11,511 nucleotides of DNA from positions 1 to 11,511 of the forward strand of contig JAIOJO010000380.1 in assembly GCA_019911985.1 (NCBI GenBank). The letters are read 5' to 3'. This document shows positions 4,972-11,511 of the stretch, in pieces. The number at the start of each line of letters is the position of its first letter. The stretch's first letter is position 1. Made by a program: the position numbers and the translations under genes. The notes beneath the pieces were generated by a model. That model was not told the origin of the DNA, ran no database searches, and saw only the letters and a program-made list of their open reading frames with translations. The stretch comes from Sulfuricellaceae bacterium. GTDB taxonomy: Bacteria > Pseudomonadota > Gammaproteobacteria > Burkholderiales > UBA9220.

Positions 4972-6456
4972 CTACAACTCGTTTCGCCACTCCTGGTCTT
5001 CGCTATCGAACAAACGATTGGACTCGTGCAAGCCCCAGGTCCCCGCTGGATAGGTATGGATGAACTCTCGTTCCTGCTCCCAATATTTCAGTATAGGATC
5101 AACCACACGCCACGACCACTCCACTTCGTCAAAACGGATAAACAGGGTGCGGTCACCCTCGATCACATCCAGCAGCAAGTTCTCGTAGGCATCCAGCGGC
5201 GCCTCGTCGGTTTTTCGATAGGACGCGTTGAGTTGAATGACCCGCGTATCCATCCCCAAGCCCGGCTTCTTGACATGAATCTCCATGTGCATGCTCTCGG
5301 AAGGCTGAATCGAGAGGATCACCCAATTCGGCTCGATGGTTTCCACGGGGGTCTCGCGGAACAGTTGTTGCGGCGGATGGCGAAAGCGAATGGCGATCAT
5401 CGACATCTGATTGGGCATACGCTTGCCGGTGCGTAAGTAGAACGGCACGCCGCGCCAGCGCCAGTTGTCGATGTAAAACTTGGCGGCGACAAAGGTTTCG
5501 GTCACGGAATTCTTCTCCACGCCCGGCTCGTCCTGGTAGCCTGCAACCGGATTTCCGCCGATGTGACCCGCGCCGTACTGGGCGCGGAACGCGTGGGCGT
5601 GCACCGCCCGGCGAGGGATCGGCCTGATCGAGCGCAGCACTTTGACTTTTTCATCGCGTAGCGCATCGGCCTCCAAAGCGGGCGGCGGCTCCATCGCCAC
5701 CACGGTCAACAACTGCATCAGGTGGTTCTGCAGCATGTCGCGCAAGGCACCGGCGCGGTCGTAATAATCCGCTCGCTTGTCTATCCCGACTTCCTCGGCC
5801 ACGGTGATTTGCACGTGATCGATGTAATTCCGGTTCCACAACGGCTCTATCAGTGTGTTGGCAAAGCGGAATACCAATAGATTCTGCACCGTTTCCTTGC
5901 CTAGGTAATGGTCGATGCGAAAGACCTGATCCTCGTCGAAATGCCGGTGCAGCAACTCGTTGAGCAAGGTGGCGCTCTCGATATCCTCACCGAAGGGCTT
6001 TTCCACCACGATGCGGTGCAGGCCGCGCGGCTTGTTGAGGCCGACTTCGGCCAGGTTCTTGATGACGGAAGGAAAATCGGTCGGCTTGATCGCCAAATAA
6101 AAAACGATGTTGGAGCAGCTTCCGGCCTTGGGTTTGCTGATTTCCTGGTACAAAGTGCGGTAGGCATCCAGATCGTGCAACTCCCCGCGCACGTAGCTAA
6201 AACGCCGCGCGAAAATGTCGAACACCTCGGGATCGAATTTCTCCCCCAGCTTTTGGCCGAGCACTTCCCGCATATGCTTGCGCCAGGTTTCGTCATCCCA
6301 CTCGCGACGCGCGAACGCGACGAAGCTCATATCCTCGGGCAGGCGCTTGGCCAACTCCAGGTGGTAGAGTGCGGGCAACAGCTTGATCGTGGCCAAGTTC
6401 CCGGTTGCGCCGAAAATGACAATATTGCAGGGATATTGAATGGATTCTGAGTTCAT
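4972..6456 (-). CDS. zwf: Glucose-6-phosphate 1-dehydrogenase
   Basis: This 494-aa cytoplasmic enzyme oxidises glucose 6-phosphate to 6-phosphogluconolactone and commits carbon to the oxidative pentose-phosphate or cyclic RuMP pathway. The Rossmann loop is GATGNLATIKLLPALY (16-31), EKPFG is at 152-156, the substrate signature RIDHYLGKE at 180-188 and the catalytic His245 in MLQNHLMQLL. Arginines 50 and 51 after strand 2 suggest NADP use. Compared with the usual G-x-x-GDL-x-x-RKL loop, Asp is replaced by Asn20 and Arg by Ile24, while the functional Lys25 is kept. The ATG overlaps the gnd stop (ATGA) and a purine-rich AAGGTGGTGA sits just upstream inside gnd, so translation is coupled. Length is normal for the family. 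Confidence 0.97.
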   Translation of the reverse strand: MNSESIQYPCNIVIFGATGNLATIKLLPALYHLELAKRLPEDMSFVAFARREWDDETWRKHMREVLGQKLGEKFDPEVFDIFARRFSYVRGELHDLDAYRTLYQEISKPKAGSCSNIVFYLAIKPTDFPSVIKNLAEVGLNKPRGLHRIVVEKPFGEDIESATLLNELLHRHFDEDQVFRIDHYLGKETVQNLLVFRFANTLIEPLWNRNYIDHVQITVAEEVGIDKRADYYDRAGALRDMLQNHLMQLLTVVAMEPPPALEADALRDEKVKVLRSIRPIPRRAVHAHAFRAQYGAGHIGGNPVAGYQDEPGVEKNSVTETFVAAKFYIDNWRWRGVPFYLRTGKRMPNQMSMIAIRFRHPPQQLFRETPVETIEPNWVILSIQPSESMHMEIHVKKPGLGMDTRVIQLNASYRKTDEAPLDAYENLLLDVIEGDRTLFIRFDEVEWSWRVVDPILKYWEQEREFIHTYPAGTWGLHESNRLFDSEDQEWRNEL

Positions 6457-7394
6457 GATTCACCACCTTCCTTGACCGCATGTCCGCCGAAGCCTTTGCG
6501 CATCATGGCCAACAGCTTTGCCGGATAATCGTTCTTGCCCTGGCTGGCAAAGCGCATCATCAAGGCCAGCGACATCACCGGAGCCGGAATGCCTTGTTCC
6601 ACGGCTTCCAGCGCGGTCCAGCGCCCCTCACCCGAATCGGAAACGAAGGGCTCGATGGAATCCAATTGCTGGTCTCCCTGCAAGAACTCAGCCGCCAAGT
6701 CGAGCAACCAGGAACGCACCACGCTGCCGTGACGCCACATCTCGGTAATCGCCGCCAAATCCAGGCTGAACTCCTCCTTGCCCTTCATCAGCGCCAGCCC
6801 CTCGGCATAGGCCTGCATCATGCCGTACTCGATACCGTTATGGATCATCTTGACAAAGTGTCCCGAGCCCACTGGCCCGCAATGCAGCCAACCCTTCTCC
6901 TCGCCCGGAGCCAGCACTTTGATAAAGCGCTCGATGCGGGCAACAGCGCTCTTTTCGCCGCCGACCATCAGCGCATAGCCGTTCGCCAAGCCCCATACCC
7001 CGCCCGAGACACCGGCATCGACATAGGCCACGCCGTGCTTGGCCGCCGTTTCCGCCTGACTCTGCGACTCTTTATAAAAAGCGTTGGCACCGTTGATCAG
7101 CACATCGCCTTTGCCGAGCAAGGGCAGCAATTGCCGCATCGCCTCCTCGGTGGCATTTCCGGCTGGCAACATCAGCCAGATCACTCGCGGCGCGGCCAAC
7201 TGCGCCACCAAGTGCGCATAATCGCGGCAGGCGGTCAGGCCGGTTTCCTCGGCCAGCTTTTGCGTAACCTCGAAGCTGCGGTTCAAGGCGGCCACGCGGA
7301 TGCCGCCGCGACTCAAGCGCCGAGCCATATTGCCACCCATCCGCCCCAATCCAACCATTGCAATTTCAGCCATCGCGACATCTCTACTTTCCAT
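6453..7394 (-). CDS. gnd: Decarboxylating 6-phosphogluconate dehydrogenase, short (GndA) type
   Basis: This 313-aa enzyme oxidatively decarboxylates 6-phosphogluconate to ribulose 5-phosphate, the acceptor for formaldehyde in the RuMP cycle. It is of the short, roughly 300-residue form rather than the 470-residue E. coli form. The nucleotide loop is MVGLGRMGGNMA (13-24), with NRS (38-40) after strand 2, which resembles NADP-type rather than NAD-type enzymes. The DAGVSGG (126-132), catalytic Lys182 in FVKMIHNGIEYG (180-191) and C-terminal FGGHAV (302-307) are conserved. The usual DGGNS substrate motif reads NGANA (101-105), keeping only the central Gly and the Asn. The ATG at 7394 is supported by GGAGG seven bases upstream. 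It is the first gene of gnd-zwf-pgl, divergent from glgA. Confidence 0.95.
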   Translation of the reverse strand: MESRDVAMAEIAMVGLGRMGGNMARRLSRGGIRVAALNRSFEVTQKLAEETGLTACRDYAHLVAQLAAPRVIWLMLPAGNATEEAMRQLLPLLGKGDVLINGANAFYKESQSQAETAAKHGVAYVDAGVSGGVWGLANGYALMVGGEKSAVARIERFIKVLAPGEEKGWLHCGPVGSGHFVKMIHNGIEYGMMQAYAEGLALMKGKEEFSLDLAAITEMWRHGSVVRSWLLDLAAEFLQGDQQLDSIEPFVSDSGEGRWTALEAVEQGIPAPVMSLALMMRFASQGKNDYPAKLLAMMRKGFGGHAVKEGGES

Positions 7395-7410
7395 TGCCCA
7401 ACCTCCGCTC

Positions 7411-7419
7411 TGTTATAAT
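7411..7419 (+). promoter_or_regulatory. Extended -10 element, probable glgA promoter
   Basis: TG-T-TATAAT is a perfect -10 hexamer (7414-7419) with the extended -10 TG at 7411-7412. No good -35 lies at 17 nt, which extended -10 promoters can tolerate. Transcription would start near 7426, leaving an approximately 105-nt leader before the GTG start of glgA. The element sits within 26 nt of the divergent gnd start codon, so occupancy could affect both genes. No convincing gnd promoter was found. Confidence 0.5.
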
Positions 7420-7530
7420 CCGCTGCAAGGGCCGGCTAAGGCCGCTGCCATCGTGTCCACATTACCGAACTTAGATTACAAGAACAATGCAAAACGATAG
7501 AAATGCACGTTTTTTAATAGGCGCCTGCCT

Positions 7531-9003
7531 GTGAACACCTTAGCCCTTCCAGCAAAACTTTCCGTCCTTTTTGTTACCTCGGAAATTTACCCCTTGGTCA
7601 AAACTGGCGGCTTGGCCGATGTCAGCGCCGCCTTGCCCGCTGCCTTGCGCCACCAAGGCATGGATGCCCGAATCCTCGTGCCGGGTTATCCGCAGATACT
7701 GGCGGCGTTCAAGATCAAGTGGGTAGTCGCCACCGGCCTATTCGAATTCGGCGAAGCGCGCCTGTTATCCGCGCTTCTGCCCGATAGCGACGTGCCCCTA
7801 TATATAATCGACTGCCCCGCGCTCTACCAGCGGGAAGGTGGGCCATACCAGGACAATCACGGCAACGACTGGGTCGACAACGCACTCCGCTTCGCGCTGT
7901 TGTCGCGCTTTGCCGCGCTGCTCGGCAGCGACGAATCGCCGCTGACTTGGCGCCCCGATGTCATTCATTGCAACGATTGGCAGGCCGGCTTGGCTCCGGC
8001 CTACCTGCACTACCTGCGGGGCAAAAAAGCCGCCACGGTGATGACTATCCACAATCTCGCCTACCAAGGCGTTTTTCCCTCCAGCCTGGTTACCCAATTG
8101 GGATTGCCGATGGAGAGCTATAGCATGCATGGCGTGGAATACTTCGGCCACTTGTCTTTTCTCAAGGCCGGCCTGCACTATGCCGACCGCATCACCACGG
8201 TCAGCCCCACCTACGCCGAGGAAATTCAGGATGAAACCCTGGGTTTCGGCATGCAGGGCCTGCTCGCGCAGCGCAGTGATCAGCTTAGCGGAATTCTTAA
8301 CGGCATAGACGAAGAACAATGGAACCCCGCCAATGACCGGTATCTAGGCTCGCACTTCGATGCCGATCACCTGGAAGGCAAAGCGGAATGCAAGCGGGCA
8401 TTACAACGGCGGCTGGGGCTGGAAATGAACGACAAGCTGCCCATACTGGCCGTAATCAGCCGCCTGACCCATCAAAAAGGTTTGGATTTGGTTCTCGAAG
8501 CCGCGACCGACTTGATTAAATTGCCGACGCAACTGGCCATACTCGGCTCGGGCGACTCGGGCCTGGAGCTCGCCTTCCGCTTGCTGGCCCAAGACCACCC
8601 GGGCAAAGCCAGCGTTACCATCGGTTATGACGAAGGCCTGGCGCATCAGATCGAGGCCGGGGCCGATATTTTCTTGATGCCGTCGCGTTTCGAGCCCTGC
8701 GGCTTGAATCAAATGTACAGCATGCGCTATGGCACCCCGCCTGTCGTTTTCGCCACCGGCGGGCTGGCCGATACCGTCGTCGACCTAACGGACAAGACGC
8801 TGGCGGACTCCAGCGCAACCGGCTTTGTTTTCGACAAAATGAAACCGTCCAGCCTGGCGGAGTGCGTGAAAAAGGCGGTTTCCGCGTATGGCAACAAAAA
8901 AACCTGGCGCCGCCTGCAACAAAACGGCATGAGCCGTGATTTTAGCTGGGATCACAGCGCCAAGGAATACATCGCCCTCTACCGCCAGTTGGTGCCGGAT
9001 TAG
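7531..9003 (+). CDS. glgA: Glycogen synthase (ADP-glucose type, GT5)
   Basis: This 490-aa cytoplasmic glucosyltransferase extends alpha-1,4-glucan chains from ADP-glucose. The N-terminal GT5 domain opens with the ADP-glucose-binding KTGGLADV (24-31), and HNLAYQG is at 174-180. The C-terminal half holds SRLTHQKG (310-317), GSGDSG (339-344) and the catalytic loop FEPCGLNQMYSMRYG (387-401) with Glu388; GTGGLADT-like ATGGLADT follows. Length and both domains are as in other bacterial GlgA. The start is GTG at 7531; no ATG in frame lies upstream and only a weak AGG precedes it. It converges on the phosphorylase gene with a 231-nt gap holding a long inverted repeat. No glgB or glgC is in the window. 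Confidence 0.96.
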   Translation: MNTLALPAKLSVLFVTSEIYPLVKTGGLADVSAALPAALRHQGMDARILVPGYPQILAAFKIKWVVATGLFEFGEARLLSALLPDSDVPLYIIDCPALYQREGGPYQDNHGNDWVDNALRFALLSRFAALLGSDESPLTWRPDVIHCNDWQAGLAPAYLHYLRGKKAATVMTIHNLAYQGVFPSSLVTQLGLPMESYSMHGVEYFGHLSFLKAGLHYADRITTVSPTYAEEIQDETLGFGMQGLLAQRSDQLSGILNGIDEEQWNPANDRYLGSHFDADHLEGKAECKRALQRRLGLEMNDKLPILAVISRLTHQKGLDLVLEAATDLIKLPTQLAILGSGDSGLELAFRLLAQDHPGKASVTIGYDEGLAHQIEAGADIFLMPSRFEPCGLNQMYSMRYGTPPVVFATGGLADTVVDLTDKTLADSSATGFVFDKMKPSSLAECVKKAVSAYGNKKTWRRLQQNGMSRDFSWDHSAKEYIALYRQLVPD

Positions 9004-9035
9004 ACATTTAGAAACTGTTTTATTCTAATTTCTCA

Positions 9036-9239
9036 TTTAATCCAACCATAAAACGCAAAAATTTTTCACCGCAAAGGACGCAAAGGGGCGCAAAGGAAAA
9101 ACAAAACCCTCAAATATTCCAGCCTGATTGCTTTTGCGAGTTGGACAACAGGTCGCCCATTCCTGCCTACCTCGTTTCCTTTGCGCCCCTTTGCGTCCTT
9201 TGCGGTTAGTGCTTTTTTAATTCGAGCAATTGGATTAAA
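9036..9239. repeat. Nested inverted-repeat element between glgA and the phosphorylase gene
   Basis: Arms 9068-9099 and 9175-9206 are perfect 32-bp inverted repeats separated by 75 nt. Each arm contains three GCAAAGG units (9071, 9080 and 9090 in the left arm) spaced 9-10 bp. An outer perfect 10-bp pair, TTTAATCCAA (9036-9045) and TTGGATTAAA (9230-9239), encloses it and overlaps the phosphorylase stop codon. A run of six T (9213-9218) follows the right arm on the plus strand and a run of five T follows the left arm on the minus strand. The structure could therefore end transcription from both sides, or be a MITE-like insertion. The 75-nt centre has no open frame of note. It occupies nearly the whole gap 9004-9234. 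Confidence 0.85.
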
Positions 9240-11511
9240 GCCAGACCATCAAGCCCAGTTCCAGCGGATGCGTGAGTAGGGCGTGGAAGGGATACACCCG
9301 GATGCGATACTCCAAGCGGCCGCACATGTCCGGTTCAAGGTCGAGGGAGAAGAGCTGTTCATGGCTTTTTTCCACATCCCCGCTATGTTTGAATGAAAAG
9401 TTGCGCGCCGCTTTCTCGTCCCAGGTGGTGCCGCCGGAACGGCTGACCAACATTTCCACCGTCACGTCATCCGGCCTCAGGCCGTTCAGGCTTAAAGCCA
9501 CCTCGAAGCGCAGCGTGTCGCCGAAGTGAATGCGCTTCTGTGCGGCATCCAAGCGCCGTATCGCCACACCCGGCCATAAACCCCGCACCCGCTCTTTCCA
9601 GGCAGCCACCAGCCGGGCGCGCTCATAATGATTCTCGGCAAAGAGACGCCCGGCCAGGCAAGCGGGCATGTAGAACTTGTTGACATACTCCCCCACCATG
9701 CGGTTGGCGTTGAAGCGCGGCATGACCGTCGCGATCGAGCGCTTGGCCTTTTTTATCCAGCCTTCAGAAAAACCCAGCTTGTTGCGATCGTAATACAAAG
9801 GAACAAGTTGATCCTGCAGGATCTCGTACAAGGTCTGGCTATCTTCGGTGTTGCGCTGGGAATCGCGCAGGTTGGGCTTGATCGCCCATCCGTTGGTGCC
9901 GTCGTAGCCTTCGCCCCACCAGCCGTCGAGCACACTCAGGTTGATGACGCCGTTGATCCCCGCCTTCATGCCTGATGTGCCGCTGGCTTCCTCGGGATAC
10001 AAGGGATTGTTCAGCCATACATCCACCCCCGCGACCAGACGCCTGGCCAAACCTAAGTCGTAGCCCTCGAGGAGTAAGACTTTCCCTTCGAACTCCGGCA
10101 TATGGGCAATGCCGTGGATTAGGCGAATCAGATCTTGCCCCGGCTTATCCGCAGGATGCGCCTTGCCGGCAAAAATAAACAGCACGGGGCGATCTTCGTC
10201 GGAAATGATTTTGCGCAGCCATTCGATGTTCTCGAACAACAGGGCGGCGCGCTTGTAGGTGGCAAAACGGCGGGCAAAACCGATAGTCAACACATTCGGA
10301 TTATAACTGCCGGCGTGTTTCAACAGCCGATCGAGGTGAGCCTCGGAACCATGATTGCGAAAATGCTGTTGGGCCACATGGTGGCGCACCACGTGCAGCA
10401 GCTGCGATTTCAGCGATTGGCGAACGCTCCAAAACAAGTGGTCGGGTACCTCTTCGATGCGCGCCCAATAGGCCTCGTCAGTCAAGTTGTGGCGCCACTC
10501 GTAGCCGAGGAAGTTGTCGAACAAGTCGACCCATTCCTGGGCGAGAAAAGTCGGGACATGCACGCCGTTGGTGACGTAGGAAACCGGATTTTCTTGCGGC
10601 GTCAGTTGCGGCCATAAATCGGCGCAAATCTCCGCCGATACGCGACCATGAATCCGGCTAACGCCGTTGTGATGGCGAGATCCGCGTATCGCCAACACCG
10701 TCATATTGAACTCCTTGCCCTCCGCTCCACCCTTGCCGAGATCAAGAAAGGATTTTTGGTCGATACCCAACTGGGAAACGACAGGGCCGAAATACTCGGC
10801 CATCATTTCGTCGCTGAAATGGTCGTGGCCCGCCGCAACCGGAGTATGGGTCGTAAATACGGTGTTCACGGCAACCATTTCCAGAGCGGATGAAAAATCC
10901 AGCCCCTCGGCCACGAGACGACGCACCCGCTCCAGCACCTGAAAAGCCGCATGCCCCTCATTGATATGCCACACGGCCGGCTTCAAGCCGATTTCCGCCA
11001 AGGCGCTCACGCCACCCACGCCGAGTATGATTTCCTGCATGATCCGGGTATTCCGGTCGCCGCCGTAGAGTTGCCGTGCAATTTCCCGATCCGCCGCCGA
11101 ATTCTGCTGCAAGTCCGTATCCAGCAGATAAAGCGTGGCATGGCCTACCCGCGCCTGCCATACTTTCACCACAACGGCACGGCCGGGTAGCGCCACCTCG
11201 ATATGAATTTCGCTTCCGTTATCCCGCAAGGCCGGAGTAATCGGCAGATCGTCGAAATCGGAATCGGAATAGGAGGCAATCTGATTGCCTTCGCCATCGA
11301 TCAACTGGGAAAAATAGCCTTGACGGTACAACAAGCCGACCGCCACGAATGGCAAGCGCATATCGCTTGCCGCCTTGCAATGGTCGCCCGCCAGGATACC
11401 CAAGCCGCCGGAATAAATCGGGAAGCTTTCATGGAAGCCGAATTCCGCGCAAAAATACGCCACCAGATCGTTCGCCTCCAAGCCGCAAACCTCTTCGCAC
11501 CGGGTCGGTTC
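9235..11511 (-). CDS. glgP: Alpha-glucan (glycogen) phosphorylase, N-terminus cut by window edge
   Basis: This GT35 phosphorylase releases glucose 1-phosphate from glycogen or maltodextrin. The frame stays open to the window end, so this is a partial gene of 758 visible codons. A TTG at 11479-11481 that could serve as a start is not the true one, because the frame upstream is coding-like and family members extend further. AYFCAEFGFHESFPIYSGGLG is the usual near-N-terminal motif of the shorter bacterial/archaeal alpha-glucan phosphorylases. Counting from that TTG, WHINEGHAAF is at 171-180, SYVTNGVH at 301-308, RRFATYKR at 404-411, and the pyridoxal-phosphate site EASGTSGMKAGIN at 498-510 with Lys506 (codon 9964-9966). 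Glucose 1-phosphate made here would feed zwf through phosphoglucomutase. It is convergent with glgA. Confidence 0.95.
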   Translation of the reverse strand, partial: EPTRCEEVCGLEANDLVAYFCAEFGFHESFPIYSGGLGILAGDHCKAASDMRLPFVAVGLLYRQGYFSQLIDGEGNQIASYSDSDFDDLPITPALRDNGSEIHIEVALPGRAVVVKVWQARVGHATLYLLDTDLQQNSAADREIARQLYGGDRNTRIMQEIILGVGGVSALAEIGLKPAVWHINEGHAAFQVLERVRRLVAEGLDFSSALEMVAVNTVFTTHTPVAAGHDHFSDEMMAEYFGPVVSQLGIDQKSFLDLGKGGAEGKEFNMTVLAIRGSRHHNGVSRIHGRVSAEICADLWPQLTPQENPVSYVTNGVHVPTFLAQEWVDLFDNFLGYEWRHNLTDEAYWARIEEVPDHLFWSVRQSLKSQLLHVVRHHVAQQHFRNHGSEAHLDRLLKHAGSYNPNVLTIGFARRFATYKRAALLFENIEWLRKIISDEDRPVLFIFAGKAHPADKPGQDLIRLIHGIAHMPEFEGKVLLLEGYDLGLARRLVAGVDVWLNNPLYPEEASGTSGMKAGINGVINLSVLDGWWGEGYDGTNGWAIKPNLRDSQRNTEDSQTLYEILQDQLVPLYYDRNKLGFSEGWIKKAKRSIATVMPRFNANRMVGEYVNKFYMPACLAGRLFAENHYERARLVAAWKERVRGLWPGVAIRRLDAAQKRIHFGDTLRFEVALSLNGLRPDDVTVEMLVSRSGGTTWDEKAARNFSFKHSGDVEKSHEQLFSLDLEPDMCGRLEYRIRVYPFHALLTHPLELGLMVWL

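Noticed and set aside
5908..6450. 180-codon open frame on the plus strand, opposite zwf
   Set aside because: Antisense shadow of zwf with no domain features and no promoter or ribosome site.
6480..7418. 312-codon open frame on the plus strand, opposite gnd
   Set aside because: It mirrors gnd almost exactly, its product is rich in His, Gln and Arg with no recognisable motif, and gnd on the other strand is clear. It is a shadow of codon bias.
9061..9206. CRISPR array suggested by repeated GCAAAGG units
   Set aside because: Units are 7-8 bp, spaced 9-10 bp, with no spacers and with the second set inverted; no cas gene is present.
10135..10617. 160-codon open frame on the plus strand, opposite the phosphorylase gene
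   Set aside because: Composition and position match an antisense shadow of glgP.
11479..11481. TTG as the start of the phosphorylase
   Set aside because: The frame is open to the window edge, and this motif lies inside, not at, the N-terminus of family members; the gene is simply cut.

Overview
This 11.5 kb window looks like core chromosome of a gammaproteobacterium. It is most likely a methylotroph or methanotroph of the Methylococcales type: FolD, DksA and the Pro-Arg-His tRNA cluster read as gammaproteobacterial, and an oxidative pentose-phosphate operon of gnd-zwf-pgl order beside glycogen genes fits an organism that runs the ribulose monophosphate cycle and stores glycogen. That assignment is inference from gene content and remembered protein similarity, not from a search.

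Layout, left to right. Positions 1-159 hold no gene I can support, but contain an imperfect 65-nt palindrome and a possible IS5-type terminal repeat ending against TTAA. A SAM-dependent methyltransferase (160-990, minus) follows. Next come three tRNA genes transcribed leftwards in the order Pro(TGG), Arg(TCT), His(GTG) from a near-consensus sigma-70 promoter (1421-1449). Divergent from them is folD (1517-2404, plus), whose stop codon overlaps that of a convergent CbbY-like HAD phosphatase (2401-3174, minus). dksA (3257-3679, plus) has its own extended -10 promoter and is followed 21 nt later by a 152-aa protein of unknown function (3701-4159).

The right half is carbohydrate metabolism. A leftward operon gnd (7394-6453), zwf (6456-4972), pgl (4886-4173) encodes all three steps from glucose 6-phosphate to ribulose 5-phosphate plus CO2; the gnd and zwf reading frames overlap by ATGA. 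Facing away from it is glgA, glycogen synthase (7531-9003, plus). A convergent alpha-glucan phosphorylase (glgP family, 9235 to beyond the right edge, minus) is cut at its N-terminus by the window. Synthesis and breakdown of glycogen therefore meet tail to tail, and next to the operon that consumes glucose 6-phosphate. Together with the C1-folate enzyme FolD and a CbbY-like sugar-phosphate phosphatase, the window is a central-carbon neighbourhood.

I do not see an obviously new defence, mobile or biosynthetic system. The least explained items are the long inverted repeat built of CGCAAAGG units between glgA and glgP, the unknown protein behind dksA, the palindrome and possible insertion-sequence end at the left edge, and substitutions in normally conserved motifs of Gnd and Zwf.
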